A model generated the notes under the pieces. It searched no databases and had not been told where the DNA came from. It worked only from the letters and a program-made list of their open reading frames with translations. Below, one piece after another: positions 55,891 through 64,000 of a stretch of DNA of 64,000 bases. Position numbers and translations under genes: made by a program. Source of the stretch: DTLC01 sp964555645 (lineage in GTDB: Bacteria > Verrucomicrobiota > Verrucomicrobiia > Limisphaerales > DTLC01); NCBI GenBank assembly GCA_964555645.1, contig CAZKTA010000001.1, positions 1 to 64,000 of the forward strand, given 5' to 3'. The first letter of the stretch is position 1. Each line of letters begins with the position of its first letter.

Positions 55891-55932
55891 AATCAACCCG
55901 CCACGGAATTCCTTGGCGGGTTGATTGTTTTT
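55891..55932 (+). terminator. intrinsic terminator after the PEP-CTERM gene
   Basis: Perfect 13-bp stem AATCAACCCGCCA / TGGCGGGTTGATT (55891-55903, 55914-55926) with a 10-base loop and a GTTTTT tail. The clearest terminator in the window. Confidence 0.9.
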
Positions 55933-56353
55933 GCATGCACCGGTGAAAGTGTTGAACCTCGTCAGAAACGAGCAACACCTATTCCGGTCCAGGCTCCAGA
56001 ATACCGTGGCCTTCTGCCGCGTGCGCGGGGCACAGGTTCTTGCAACTTCAAAATTGATGTCGTAAGCGCTGAAGCTCGCATTTCGAATCAAAGCTAAACT
56101 GCCGAAGCGCGAACTACAACCAGGCTGGCATGAGTCTGATCGACAAATTCGTGTGGTAGTACTGCCCCGCAGAGCGTCGGGTTGTTTAGCGACACGCTAA
56201 AGCGTAAACTACAAACCAAGCGTACACACAAAAAGCGTCAACGTCTGTAGTTCAGCCTTTAGGCTGTTACGCACATTTGGGTGAGTTTGGTTTGGTGGAA
56301 ATAGAATTTCTTGAGCCTCGGCCAACACTCGAAAACCAAGCTTATTCAGTATA
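55933..56353. repeat. gap with palindromic 'aactacaa' elements and shared 3' flank
   Basis: No gene. Contains ACGCTAAAGCGTAAACTACA (palindrome ACGCT-AA-AGCGT) and its approximate inverse CTGTAGTTCAGCCTTTAGGC with CAGCC-TTTA-GGCTG. Bases ~56290-56353 (GTTTGGTGGAAATAGAATTT ...) match ~57950-58016, the corresponding flank of the paralogous gene. Confidence 0.6.
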
Positions 56354-57457
56354 TCAAAACGCCCGTACACGCCAGAACCGCGGGCTGGGCGGTATCGGTA
56401 AGCTAATCGTCTGCGGATCATTGGTAAGGACCAATGACATGTTGGTGGTCCAAGTAGTAGCCGTGATTGATGTGGTCTGGAGCACCTGATGCAACCGGCC
56501 GACATCACCGCTTATGCGCAGCAGCAGGTTGGTCGTGCCACGCGTAAGTTGGAGCACCGGCCGACGCGGTGGCAGTATCACCGGGTCATCGCTAAAATCC
56601 GGAATGCCATCGCCGTCACTGTCATTAACATCATCAATTGAGAGCATCCAAATGTAATAATCTGCGTCGTCGGGTGTGTTGGGGTCGCCGTCATCGAACT
56701 CTACGTACCCGTAATAATTTGTCGTCCAAGGTAGCTCACGCTTGAAGGGGTCGTTAGTAAAAACAAGGGTCTGACCAGATGCATTTGTCCATCTGCCCGG
56801 CTGAAGCTCTAGCAGGTTAAATCTATTTGTCGGATTTTTCACAAACACAGCCTGGCCGCCGAAAAGCTGTTCCGGGCTACCGGTTCGAACCAGGTCAACG
56901 CGGCCGGTGACAATTGTCAGATGTGGTGTATAAGCCAACGGCCCGGTGTATTCGAGCAGCCTAAACGTGTGCGTAAACGACCCAAGACCGGTTAAATTAA
57001 ACACGCATGTTCCAACCGATGAGCCTGCTGGACGAGTCCAATTTGCAGTTAATGTGTATGGTGGCAGGCCTTCGAGTCGCCAAACACCCGAGCTTGTTGC
57101 TGAGACAGCTTGTGAAACCTCATAAAAGTCATCGAATCCGTTGCCATTTGCATCAATATAGTTTGGCTTGTTGACATTGAGCCAGCCGTAGTAGGTAAGT
57201 TCCCAAAGCTCGTCGTACAATTCAAGCCAGCTCCAGTGTGTGTAGGTCTCAAAAATGGGTGCAAGTTCACCATTTATTGCCCCGTAGGAGGTGAGCGTTG
57301 TCAAGGCGAGTGTCTGCCAACCATACTGTCCGCCCCCGCCACGGTCGAAATGCAGGGACATGCAATAGAACCGCGCTTGTGCAGTTTGACCTGCAAAACA
57401 TGCTGCGGCAGCCCATAACACTAGGCTTGAAACCAGGATAATCAGGAGTTTTTTCAT
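56354..57457 (-). CDS. secreted calcium-repeat protein, paralogue A
   Basis: A 367-residue exported protein with a signal peptide (KKLLIILVSSLVLWAAAACF). The middle is beta-rich and not recognisable. Two Asp/Gly-rich calcium-binding elements are seen: DANGNGFDDFYEV and DVNDSDGDGIPDFSDDP (thrombospondin type 3/EF-hand-like). It ends FWRVRAF, a C-terminus common to verrucomicrobial secreted proteins. The product at 58017-59111 is ~50% alike over the full length, including the ends, so one arose from the other by duplication. Function unknown; surface or matrix protein is possible. Confidence 0.8.
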   Translation of the reverse strand: MKKLLIILVSSLVLWAAAACFAGQTAQARFYCMSLHFDRGGGGQYGWQTLALTTLTSYGAINGELAPIFETYTHWSWLELYDELWELTYYGWLNVNKPNYIDANGNGFDDFYEVSQAVSATSSGVWRLEGLPPYTLTANWTRPAGSSVGTCVFNLTGLGSFTHTFRLLEYTGPLAYTPHLTIVTGRVDLVRTGSPEQLFGGQAVFVKNPTNRFNLLELQPGRWTNASGQTLVFTNDPFKRELPWTTNYYGYVEFDDGDPNTPDDADYYIWMLSIDDVNDSDGDGIPDFSDDPVILPPRRPVLQLTRGTTNLLLRISGDVGRLHQVLQTTSITATTWTTNMSLVLTNDPQTISLPIPPSPRFWRVRAF

Positions 57458-58016
57458 GAACGGTCGATTTCTGCGTTTTTATTTTTTAGTCATGGGACAG
57501 CGTTTTGCTCCAGCAACACCCAAGGTTACTCCCATGCTACACCAAAACAACTACAAAAACGGTCCTCGTGCGATGTAACACAAAAGCACAGTCAAGCTTG
57601 TGGCGCGTTTAGCCAGCCACAACGGTATCGATTTGAGGTCGCACCTGCCACAATCCGGTTGTGCATTCGCCGGACAGAATCCTGAAGATGGCGCAACCGC
57701 AATTTGCAGTTGCTACCACGGTCTGCGGCCTAAACTACAAACGCTGCACCTGACCTAAAGTGCGAGCCGGGGCCAAGCGCGCAGGCTAACGTGCAAATGT
57801 GTATGCATAGGTCCAGCATCTGCCAGCGATGGCTTGTTTAACCACATGCAAATGCAGGAACTACATACCGAGGGAGGTCTTGGAGCTTTGGTTGCCGGTG
57901 GTAGGTTTTAACCTTTGTCTCCGGGGTGCCCTGGCAATTTTACTGCGCTGGGTTTGGCAGGAAATAGAATTCGTCCAGCCCACTTACAATGCGCGAACAG
58001 GCTATGCTGGGCATAA
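57458..58016. other. gap between the two paralogues, with duplicated flank
   Basis: No gene found. ~57720-57740 (CGGCCTAAACTACAAACGC) and ~57850 (GGAACTACATACC) repeat the 'aactaca' motif of 56110-56250. ~57950-58016 resembles the 3' flank of paralogue A, so the duplication covered more than the coding sequence. Confidence 0.55.
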
Positions 58017-59111
58017 TTAAAACGCTCGTACACGCCAGAACCGCGGGCCGGATGGAATTGGTAGGCTGACCACGTGCGGATCGTTTGTGAGCACCACAAC
58101 CTGGTTGGTCAACCACGTGCCAGGTGTGATCGAGTTGGCTTCCAAAACTTCGTGGGTCCGGCCAACCTCACCCCTGATCTCCAGCAACAGATTTGTTTTC
58201 CCCAGTGTAAGTCGTAGCACAGGCTGCCGCGGCGGGGTAAGCAGCGGGTCGTCACTGAAATCTGGAATACCATCGCCGTCACTGTCATTCGGATCATCAA
58301 TTGTAAGCAGCCATAACCAATAGTCAGCGTCGTTAGGCGTGCGCAGGTCGCCATCTGTAAAAGTCACAAAACCCCAATAGTTTGTTGGCCAGACCTGCCG
58401 GCGAGAAAACAGCTCGCTCAGGTACACGAATAATCCCGCTTGTGCATTTGTCCAAGTGCCAGCCTGTAGTTCAAGCCGGTTAAACCTGTCGGGATGAACC
58501 TTGACCAAAGAAATCGGTCCTTGGAGTTTGTTATTGGTTGCGCCTGTGTGTGCAAGTGCAATGTTGCCTGTAACAGTGTTCGACCCGGCTATATAACCTA
58601 CGGTGCCTGTGAATTCGAGTAGGTCAAACTGGTGTGTAAATTCGCCACGTCCTTGCAGATTTAGCACGCATTCTCCATTTGCCGAGCCTGCAACACGTAT
58701 CCACGTGGCGGTCAAACTGCGATAGTTGGTTTCGCCCAACAACCGCCAGCTACCTGTGCTTGTTGCAGATACAGGCTGTGAAACCTCAAAAAAGTCGTCG
58801 AACCCATTATTGTTCGCATCTGTAAATGCCGGTGTGTTTAGAAACAAAACCCCACGCTCGATTGTGCCCCACATCTGATTGAAAAGCTCGAACCTGCTCC
58901 AGTGCGAGTACGGTCCGTAAAACGGGCTAAGCTCACCGTTGATACCATCCGACAGCGTTGTCAGGTTGAGTGTTTCCAAGCCAAATGAACCCGCGCCGTA
59001 TCCGAAGCGCAGTGAAAGACAATGCATTCTTGCGTGTGCAGTTTGGTCCGCCAACAGTACAATCGGCCAAACCAAGAAAACGGTCGTAACGACAAGAAAG
59101 AACTTTTTCAT
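58017..59111 (-). CDS. secreted calcium-repeat protein, paralogue B
   Basis: A 364-residue homologue of the neighbouring 56354-57457 product, in the same orientation. Signal peptide at MKKFFLVVTTVFLVWPIVLL; shared blocks include TAHARMHCLSL, TLTTLSDGINGELSPF, DANNNGFDDFFEVSQPVSAT, DDPNDSDGDGIPDFSDDPLL and the end PRFWRVRAF. Start ATG 59111; two further upstream ATGs are open. As in paralogue A, both calcium repeats have all the acidic positions. Confidence 0.8.
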   Translation of the reverse strand: MKKFFLVVTTVFLVWPIVLLADQTAHARMHCLSLRFGYGAGSFGLETLNLTTLSDGINGELSPFYGPYSHWSRFELFNQMWGTIERGVLFLNTPAFTDANNNGFDDFFEVSQPVSATSTGSWRLLGETNYRSLTATWIRVAGSANGECVLNLQGRGEFTHQFDLLEFTGTVGYIAGSNTVTGNIALAHTGATNNKLQGPISLVKVHPDRFNRLELQAGTWTNAQAGLFVYLSELFSRRQVWPTNYWGFVTFTDGDLRTPNDADYWLWLLTIDDPNDSDGDGIPDFSDDPLLTPPRQPVLRLTLGKTNLLLEIRGEVGRTHEVLEANSITPGTWLTNQVVVLTNDPHVVSLPIPSGPRFWRVRAF

Positions 59112-59317
59112 TGAAAGCTGCGTGCTTTGGTTCATTCGGATCGCTAGCGCGAATGATCCACAAAATGGGCTATCCGGGCAAACCAAAAACCGATTCTTCG
59201 GCAGCGAATCTTTCAGCGGGCACGAGAAGCAAACAGGACGAACGAAAACGGAGAGAGATGGGTGAGCGAGAAGAAGGAAGGTTTTTCCGGGCTAATCAAC
59301 CGTGTGCGTCAGATTTA

Positions 59318-60058
59318 TTACCGCCAGTGACCTGGGCAATGACGCCAACCGTGTGGTGTATGAACCCAGTAGCCGCGGACCCAAACTGCGCGTGGGTGCG
59401 GCGGCGTTAACCATCTGCCCGAGACCCATACCCAACGGCCATCCCAGATCCATTCGCCACCCACCCACACATAACGCGGTCCCGGGCAGACCGTAACCGT
59501 CTCCACAATTACCGGTGGAGGAGGTTCGGGCGCATAGACAACTCGCGTTTGGCGAACCGGCATTTCAGACCGCGGTCGCTGGTTTGCCGTGTTAATCATG
59601 TAATCAATGACCTTGCTGCTCACGCCGGCATTGTGCAGCTCGATGATATCGGCTGCACTCAGCCGGTAAGTTGAACCGGTTGCGCGGATTTGGCTGATAA
59701 TGACCTCGTCGCTCACACCTGCTTGTGCCATGGCTTTGATGTCGGCAAGCCCGAGCGGTTGGCCGCGCTCGATCCGCACTAGTGTATCTGGTGCCTGCCT
59801 ACGGAGTCGGGCTCGTTGTTCCTGGTCAATCGAATGACCAATTAGCCCGCCTGTAAGCGCACCAATTGCACCGCCTATTGCTGCGCCTTCACCGCCACGG
59901 CCACTTTGATGGCCGATGATTGCGCCTGTAATAGCGCCGAGCGCGCCGCCTGCCAAAGCGCCCGTAGCAGTGTTGTCGGGTTGGCCTTCAGGAGTCTGAC
60001 AACCAGTAGTTACAAGGCCGACTACCAAAATACCACTTAGCAATCTTGTTGTTTTCAT
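59318..60058 (-). CDS. glycine-zipper lipoprotein with WxxGxW repeats
   Basis: A 246-residue outer-envelope lipoprotein. Lipobox VGLVTTGC (Cys20). Residues ~32-75 are a glycine zipper (GALAGGALGAITGAIIGH ...), likely a membrane-spanning helix hairpin; ~95-155 a short helical region (LADIKAMAQAGVSDEVIISQ); the C-terminal ~60 residues are aromatic (YVWVGGEWIWDGRWVWVSG and RGYWVHTPHGW). Such 'YXWGXW/WxxGxW' tails occur in BcpO-like and SmpA-like envelope proteins. Function unknown; its neighbour is an exported peroxiredoxin. Start ATG 60058. Confidence 0.8.
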   Translation of the reverse strand: MKTTRLLSGILVVGLVTTGCQTPEGQPDNTATGALAGGALGAITGAIIGHQSGRGGEGAAIGGAIGALTGGLIGHSIDQEQRARLRRQAPDTLVRIERGQPLGLADIKAMAQAGVSDEVIISQIRATGSTYRLSAADIIELHNAGVSSKVIDYMINTANQRPRSEMPVRQTRVVYAPEPPPPVIVETVTVCPGPRYVWVGGEWIWDGRWVWVSGRWLTPPHPRAVWVRGYWVHTPHGWRHCPGHWR

Positions 60059-60156
60059 CGGTCTCATATTTCTGCCAGATTTGACGTGTTGCAAAGCCTA
60101 ATCATTCAAACTGCCTAGGCCATGATCGATAGCTGGTTTGATGCCATGCCAAAACT

Positions 60157-60708
60157 TTAGGTTTTCGGTTTTTGTGTCAGCTTCGCAATCGCGCCCTTAA
60201 CCTCTTTGATGTGTACGTCTGCGCTCGGATTGTCTGTGATATGAGCAATTTTGCCGTCGAGCCCGATCAGGAAGCTTACACGCCGTGCGATGATACCACC
60301 ATGCGCACGCGCACCGTATGCGTCGGCGATCTTGCCGTCGGTATCGGTCAAAAGCCTGAAATTCAGGTTGTGTTTTGCGATGAATTGTCGGTGTGATTCT
60401 GCAGTATCGAAACTCACACCTACCACTTCGACATTCGCGTTTGCAAATTCACTCATCATGTCGCGGTATCCACAGGCTTGTTTGGTGCAGCCGGCTGTGT
60501 CGTCCTTGGGATAAAAGTACAGCAGAACAATTTTCTTGCCGATTAACCGGCTGAGTTTCCATGTCTTGCCGTCTTGGTCTTTTCCTTGGACAATGGGGGC
60601 AGGATCACCCACCGCAAGTTTTTTTGTTCCATCACCCCCAACTGCACTTAACAAACAACCAAAACTGAACGCAAAACAGACCAACACAATTATCATTTGG
60701 ATTTTCAT
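60157..60708 (-). CDS. bcp: exported thiol peroxidase, BCP/PrxQ type
   Basis: Peroxide-reducing peroxiredoxin. A signal peptide (MKIQMIIVLVCFAFSFGCLL) precedes the Prx fold: VLLYFYPKDDTAGCTKQACG holds the peroxidatic Cys with the second Cys five residues on (Cys-x4-Cys), then GVSFDTAESHRQFIAKH and a SFLIG..GKIAHI end. 183 residues including the signal. Export distinguishes it from cytosolic Bcp. The lipoprotein gene lies 98 bp downstream on the same strand. Confidence 0.9.
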   Translation of the reverse strand: MKIQMIIVLVCFAFSFGCLLSAVGGDGTKKLAVGDPAPIVQGKDQDGKTWKLSRLIGKKIVLLYFYPKDDTAGCTKQACGYRDMMSEFANANVEVVGVSFDTAESHRQFIAKHNLNFRLLTDTDGKIADAYGARAHGGIIARRVSFLIGLDGKIAHITDNPSADVHIKEVKGAIAKLTQKPKT

Positions 60709-61248
60709 TCTGCAAAGATCGTTCCGTGCGGCACAGTTGTCAATGGCACCTGTTTAAAGCACCGCAACGGTGCGTAAGGGAACAGTGCCGGCCGCTGCGG
60801 TTGATATTCGCCGCTATAATTTTATTTGGGGAAAGGCGGCCACAACATGTTCGAAGAAACCGTGTCCAAGCGCAAACGCTAGGTCAAATGGTCTTGTGTC
60901 TTTCAGCTGGGCAGAGTCATCCACTGCATCCAGAATTTTCGGATTTGGCACTGGTCAAATTTGCGTTTTGGCTATGCATTTGAAATTAAGCTGGTAGATC
61001 GTTTTCGGCACACCGGGGCCAGTAGCTAAAGGTGGGACACAAGTCTTTTTGGAGTACCAGTCGAGAACGATTTACAAAATTCAGGCTCAAGTGTATCTGG
61101 GCCGATCGGATTTTCACTTTGTGAGAAGGCTGTCGCCAGTCGGCTTTGGTTCAAGTAAACCCGGAAGATCGGTTTCCCAGAAATGACAGCACAGTTTAAC
61201 CTGCGGCCCAAAATGGGTCAGTTTGGGCCACTAAAGGGACTCGTTAGC
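60709..61248. other. gap with a possible short remnant
   Basis: On the - strand, 60814-60954 reads 46 codons as ... KILDAVDDSAQLKDTRPFDL then AFALGHGFFEHVVAAFPQ and stop, protein-like but with no acceptable start or ribosome site. AGTTTAACCTGCGG near 61190 echoes short motifs in other gaps. Nothing else is recognisable. Confidence 0.3.
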
Positions 61249-62592
61249 TTACCCCAGTTTTTTAATAAGCACTTTGGATTTGCGACCTGTCTGTTCGTAT
61301 TTCTCGCGTCGCGGTGGTGGTAGGTCATCCGGCGTGCCCTCAACAAAGCCTGCCTTGGATTGGAAATACGTGTATGCCTGGGTAGAAAGCGCAAACAATT
61401 CCTGCAAACCGGCTTCGCGGGCTTTTTTTTCGACGAATTGGACCAGCTTACGGCCTATGCCGCGGTTTTCATGCGACGGTTTGACATACAGACACGCGAT
61501 TTCGCCCTTGCCATATTCTGGGTAGGAGTGGAATGCAACGCATGCGACCGGGTTGGTGTCGATCTCGAAAATGTAGTAATCATCAAGGTGCCGTTCGATA
61601 TTTGCACGTGTCCGCTTGAGAAGTTCGTCAGCTTCAACGGCAGTGCGTGTAAGGGCAAGGATACTTGCGATATCTTTTTTCTTTGCGGGTCTGATCTGGT
61701 CGTATTCATCCGCATAGATCAATGTGCCGATGCCTTCATTTGAAAACGCCTCGGCAAGCAACCCTTCTTCTTCTTGGCCGTTGATCACATGAACACGTTC
61801 AACACCGGCTCGACAAGCTGCCGCAGCGCATTCTGCTTTTGACAGTTGTTCGGGTAAGAAGTCGGCTCGGTTTTTCTCGAGCAAACTTTCAAGTTCGCCA
61901 ACAACCATCTGGCGGATGACGCGCCCTTGATAAATCAAGCCGTCGGCAGTGGTCATGAAGATCAGTTTTAATGCCCCGAGCGCACGCGCAACTGCAAGAG
62001 CCACATTATCCGAATTAACACGGTATGTTCTGCCCTCACCGTCGAATCCAAGGGGTGGTATAACCGGGATAATACCGTTCTTGAGCAACGTTTGCAGGAA
62101 TTCGGTGTCTATCCGTTCGACTTTACCGGTAAATTTATGGTCAACGCCACGGATTATGCCCTGCGGGTGCGCAATCACAGCATTTGCTGAGGCAGCACGC
62201 AGGTCAGTGACAGACAATCCTTCGAGAATTTTGTGTGTGACCTGGTTTGCTGCTGTCAACGCAAGGTTGAGGGTTTGTTCATCTGTCACACCACTGCCGT
62301 CTAGGTTTGACGGTATTACGCCGCGTTGCTCGGCCAGGGCTTTGATTTGCGCTGATGCACCATGCACAATCACAGCCCTGATATTGAGCGAGTGCAGAAC
62401 CGCCACATCCAGCAGGATGTTTGGGAAGTTATCGTCTGCAACAATTGCGCCATCAATTGCAAGGACAAACGTCTTGTCCCTGAATCGGGGTACATACTGC
62501 AAAATGGCTCTTAAATCCGTCAGTTTCACTTGGTTTTTTGATAATTTTGCTGTCTGGCCAAAAAGCGGCGCATGCATCACGCCGTCACGCAA
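61249..62592 (-). CDS. argA: N-acetylglutamate synthase (amino-acid kinase + GNAT)
   Basis: Starts arginine synthesis by acetylating glutamate. Residues ~15-290 are an amino-acid kinase fold (FVLAIDGAIVADDNFPNILL, AVIVHGASAQIKALAEQRGV, YRVNSDNVALAVARALGALK) that typically binds arginine as a feedback regulator; residues ~297-440 are a GNAT domain (CLYVKPSHENRGIGRKLVQF, ALSTQAYTYFQSKAGFVEG). 447 residues, matching E. coli ArgA. An alternative start at residue 6 is possible. The LTD protein gene lies upstream (115 bp) on the same strand; no other arg gene is near. Confidence 0.93.
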   Translation of the reverse strand: MRDGVMHAPLFGQTAKLSKNQVKLTDLRAILQYVPRFRDKTFVLAIDGAIVADDNFPNILLDVAVLHSLNIRAVIVHGASAQIKALAEQRGVIPSNLDGSGVTDEQTLNLALTAANQVTHKILEGLSVTDLRAASANAVIAHPQGIIRGVDHKFTGKVERIDTEFLQTLLKNGIIPVIPPLGFDGEGRTYRVNSDNVALAVARALGALKLIFMTTADGLIYQGRVIRQMVVGELESLLEKNRADFLPEQLSKAECAAAACRAGVERVHVINGQEEEGLLAEAFSNEGIGTLIYADEYDQIRPAKKKDIASILALTRTAVEADELLKRTRANIERHLDDYYIFEIDTNPVACVAFHSYPEYGKGEIACLYVKPSHENRGIGRKLVQFVEKKAREAGLQELFALSTQAYTYFQSKAGFVEGTPDDLPPPRREKYEQTGRKSKVLIKKLG

Positions 62593-62707
62593 ATAACTAG
62601 TCTGTTGCCCGGCAATTTCAACACTAAATCAGCGCGTCTGGCCAAAGCAATTAGCGCCGCCACGCACAGGGCAACGCCCCAGCAATGATAGCTGTCGGTC
62701 GCATTTT

Positions 62708-64000
62708 TTATGGATTCAAAACCCGCACTCTGAAGAACCGTTGTGGTGTTTCGTAATCGAGTGTGAATGTGAAAGTCAATGGCGCGCCTGTGCCATCGAG
62801 CACAGGGCCAATTGCAAACCATTGATGTGAGCTTAGGTCATGGGTGTACTCGACCTGGAACCGTTGGCCTGCAAACGTCTGCCATGTAAACCTAAAAATA
62901 CCGTCGCTGAGGATGACGCCAGAGGCGACTGGCAACGGCGCTACAATAACGTCGAAACTTTGTGTGGCGCTCAGTGGTGGTGTGCCATTGTCAGTCACGA
63001 TTATCGTAATACGGTTCGTTGCGGGTGCGACGGTTGGTTTCCAGACGAACACGCCTGTGGTCGGATTGATTTGAGCGCCTGGAGGTGCGTCCGGAGCGAG
63101 GCTAAACACGAGTGTTTGTGGTGGTAAGTCATAATCATGCGCCATGGCCGTGAACGTCAGTGTTTGGCCGATCGTAACAACTCGGTTGCTGATGGGTTCA
63201 AGCACAGGTGCAGTGTTTGGCAGCCTATTTGGTGCACGCGGTGTGGGCGGCATGAAATAAATGGTTGCATCCCCATCTGGGAACCTGCCTTGGCTGACAT
63301 CGGTCTGTTGTGGACCGAATGTGACCACGTCGATTGGCGTGCCATCGGGCGCGAACAGGCCGATTGCCTCACCGGCTTTACTCAGGGCAAAGTTCACGTG
63401 CAAGTCCGCTCGGTTTGTACTGTTCTGGTTCGGTTCATTGTCAGCCCATACTAACAGGAACCCGCCGGGCGGCACCACGAAGTGGCCGTTGTTGGGTATG
63501 CAGTAGCGGAACTTGTTGGCCAGGTCGTCGGTGAGGTAATACCCACCTAGATCAACCGCGTTGGTGCCGGGGTTGTACAGCTCGAACCAGTCCTCGTAAT
63601 TACCGTCTGCAGGATCTGCCAGGCACGCCACGTTATCCGCAAGCCATTCGTTGATGAAGATTGTCACTGGTGCACCCGCACCGTTGTTGGTGCTACCCGG
63701 CGTTGGATAAAACATGTTCCGCCGATAAAACGGCTGGCCATCAGGCACGTCGCCGTAACTCCAGTTTGCCGGCAGACCATTGTAGTTCAGGTAATCAACA
63801 ATTTGGGTTGCACCATTAATAATGCGACTCAAAACAATACTGCCTGTAACCGGAGTAAGCCGGAAGGACGCATGGAACACATTTGATACTGTTTGATTGG
63901 TCTGGCCGTCGCACCACACAAGCATGAACCCGTTTGCGGGGTTTGTTGCACCCGACGGAAATGCCCATTTCGCAAGGTTTGTGTAGTTATCACTCAGATA
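62708..64000 (-). CDS. secreted lamin-tail-domain (LTD) protein, partial
   Basis: C-terminal 430 residues of a large exported protein; the frame stays open to the right edge, so the start is outside. It contains the end of one LTD fold (YLSDNYTNLAKWAFPSGA ... MLVWCDGQ), a second LTD domain (FINEWLADNVACLADPADGN ... GYYLTDDLANKFRY ... VDVVTFG), a cadherin-like/putative Ig domain (NTAPVLEPISNRVVTIGQTL ... IIVTDNGTPPLS), and a C-terminal beta domain ending FFRVRVLNP. Such proteins are numerous in Limisphaerales; roles are poorly known (surface adhesion or glycan binding). Confidence 0.85.
   Translation of the reverse strand, partial: YLSDNYTNLAKWAFPSGATNPANGFMLVWCDGQTNQTVSNVFHASFRLTPVTGSIVLSRIINGATQIVDYLNYNGLPANWSYGDVPDGQPFYRRNMFYPTPGSTNNGAGAPVTIFINEWLADNVACLADPADGNYEDWFELYNPGTNAVDLGGYYLTDDLANKFRYCIPNNGHFVVPPGGFLLVWADNEPNQNSTNRADLHVNFALSKAGEAIGLFAPDGTPIDVVTFGPQQTDVSQGRFPDGDATIYFMPPTPRAPNRLPNTAPVLEPISNRVVTIGQTLTFTAMAHDYDLPPQTLVFSLAPDAPPGAQINPTTGVFVWKPTVAPATNRITIIVTDNGTPPLSATQSFDVIVAPLPVASGVILSDGIFRFTWQTFAGQRFQVEYTHDLSSHQWFAIGPVLDGTGAPLTFTFTLDYETPQRFFRVRVLNP

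Overview
The window looks like a chromosomal segment of a Gram-negative bacterium of the Verrucomicrobiota, most like the Limisphaerales/Pedosphaerales group. That is an inference from gene content, with no 16S rRNA to confirm it. The clues are an LpxC-FabZ fusion, lipid A genes spread over several loci, a pseudopilin with the FTLIELLVVIAIISILASLLLPA-type N-terminus seen widely in Verrucomicrobia and Planctomycetes, a PEP-CTERM protein, lamin-tail (LTD) and calcium-repeat secreted proteins ending in F(W/F)RVR, and many intergenic hairpin repeats. Pyruvate:ferredoxin oxidoreductase, PPi-type phosphofructokinase and a corrinoid-activating ASKHA protein suggest an at least partly anaerobic life. 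No tRNA, rRNA, prophage, transposase or CRISPR array was seen. The only RNA gene recognised is RNase P RNA.

Layout. 0-10 kb: panC diverges from a topoisomerase III-like gene; then an LTA-synthase-like membrane enzyme, a Gfo/Idh oxidoreductase, lpxB and a small membrane protein. 10-20 kb: a small zinc-ribbon protein, aspS, the operon lpxC/fabZ-lpxA, rpsT, a family 2 glycosyltransferase, rnpB preceded by a coiled-coil zinc-ribbon gene, kdsD/kpsF and rnhC. 20-24.5 kb: an overlapping pair (GT28-type lipid glycosyltransferase and App1-like phosphatase), a 1.2 kb hairpin-repeat field and an exported nitroreductase. 24.5-31 kb: nifJ with a DHOD-like gene, then folE2. 31-35.5 kb: on the minus strand, a corrinoid protein, a homocysteine methyltransferase and a RACo-like activator, which together look like a dispersed methionine synthase or corrinoid methyltransfer system; then gmhA. 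36.5-46 kb: recC-recB-recD. 46-53 kb: a lipoprotein amidase, a UbiA-family protein without its usual aspartates, nusB-PHP-ftsY, pfp and bacterioferritin. 53-64 kb: surface and export genes (pseudopilin, PEP-CTERM protein, two paralogous secreted calcium-repeat proteins, glycine-zipper lipoprotein, exported peroxiredoxin), argA, and an LTD protein that runs off the right edge.

Most genes are housekeeping or envelope functions. LPS synthesis is covered by lpxA, lpxC/fabZ, lpxB, kdsD, gmhA and perhaps the Gfo/Idh gene. No large undescribed multi-gene system is obvious. The best leads are the corrinoid trio, the UbiA homologue with a degraded active site, the glycosyltransferase/phosphatase pair, the hairpin repeat families, the duplicated secreted-protein gene with its duplicated 3' flank, and several gene remnants in the gaps.
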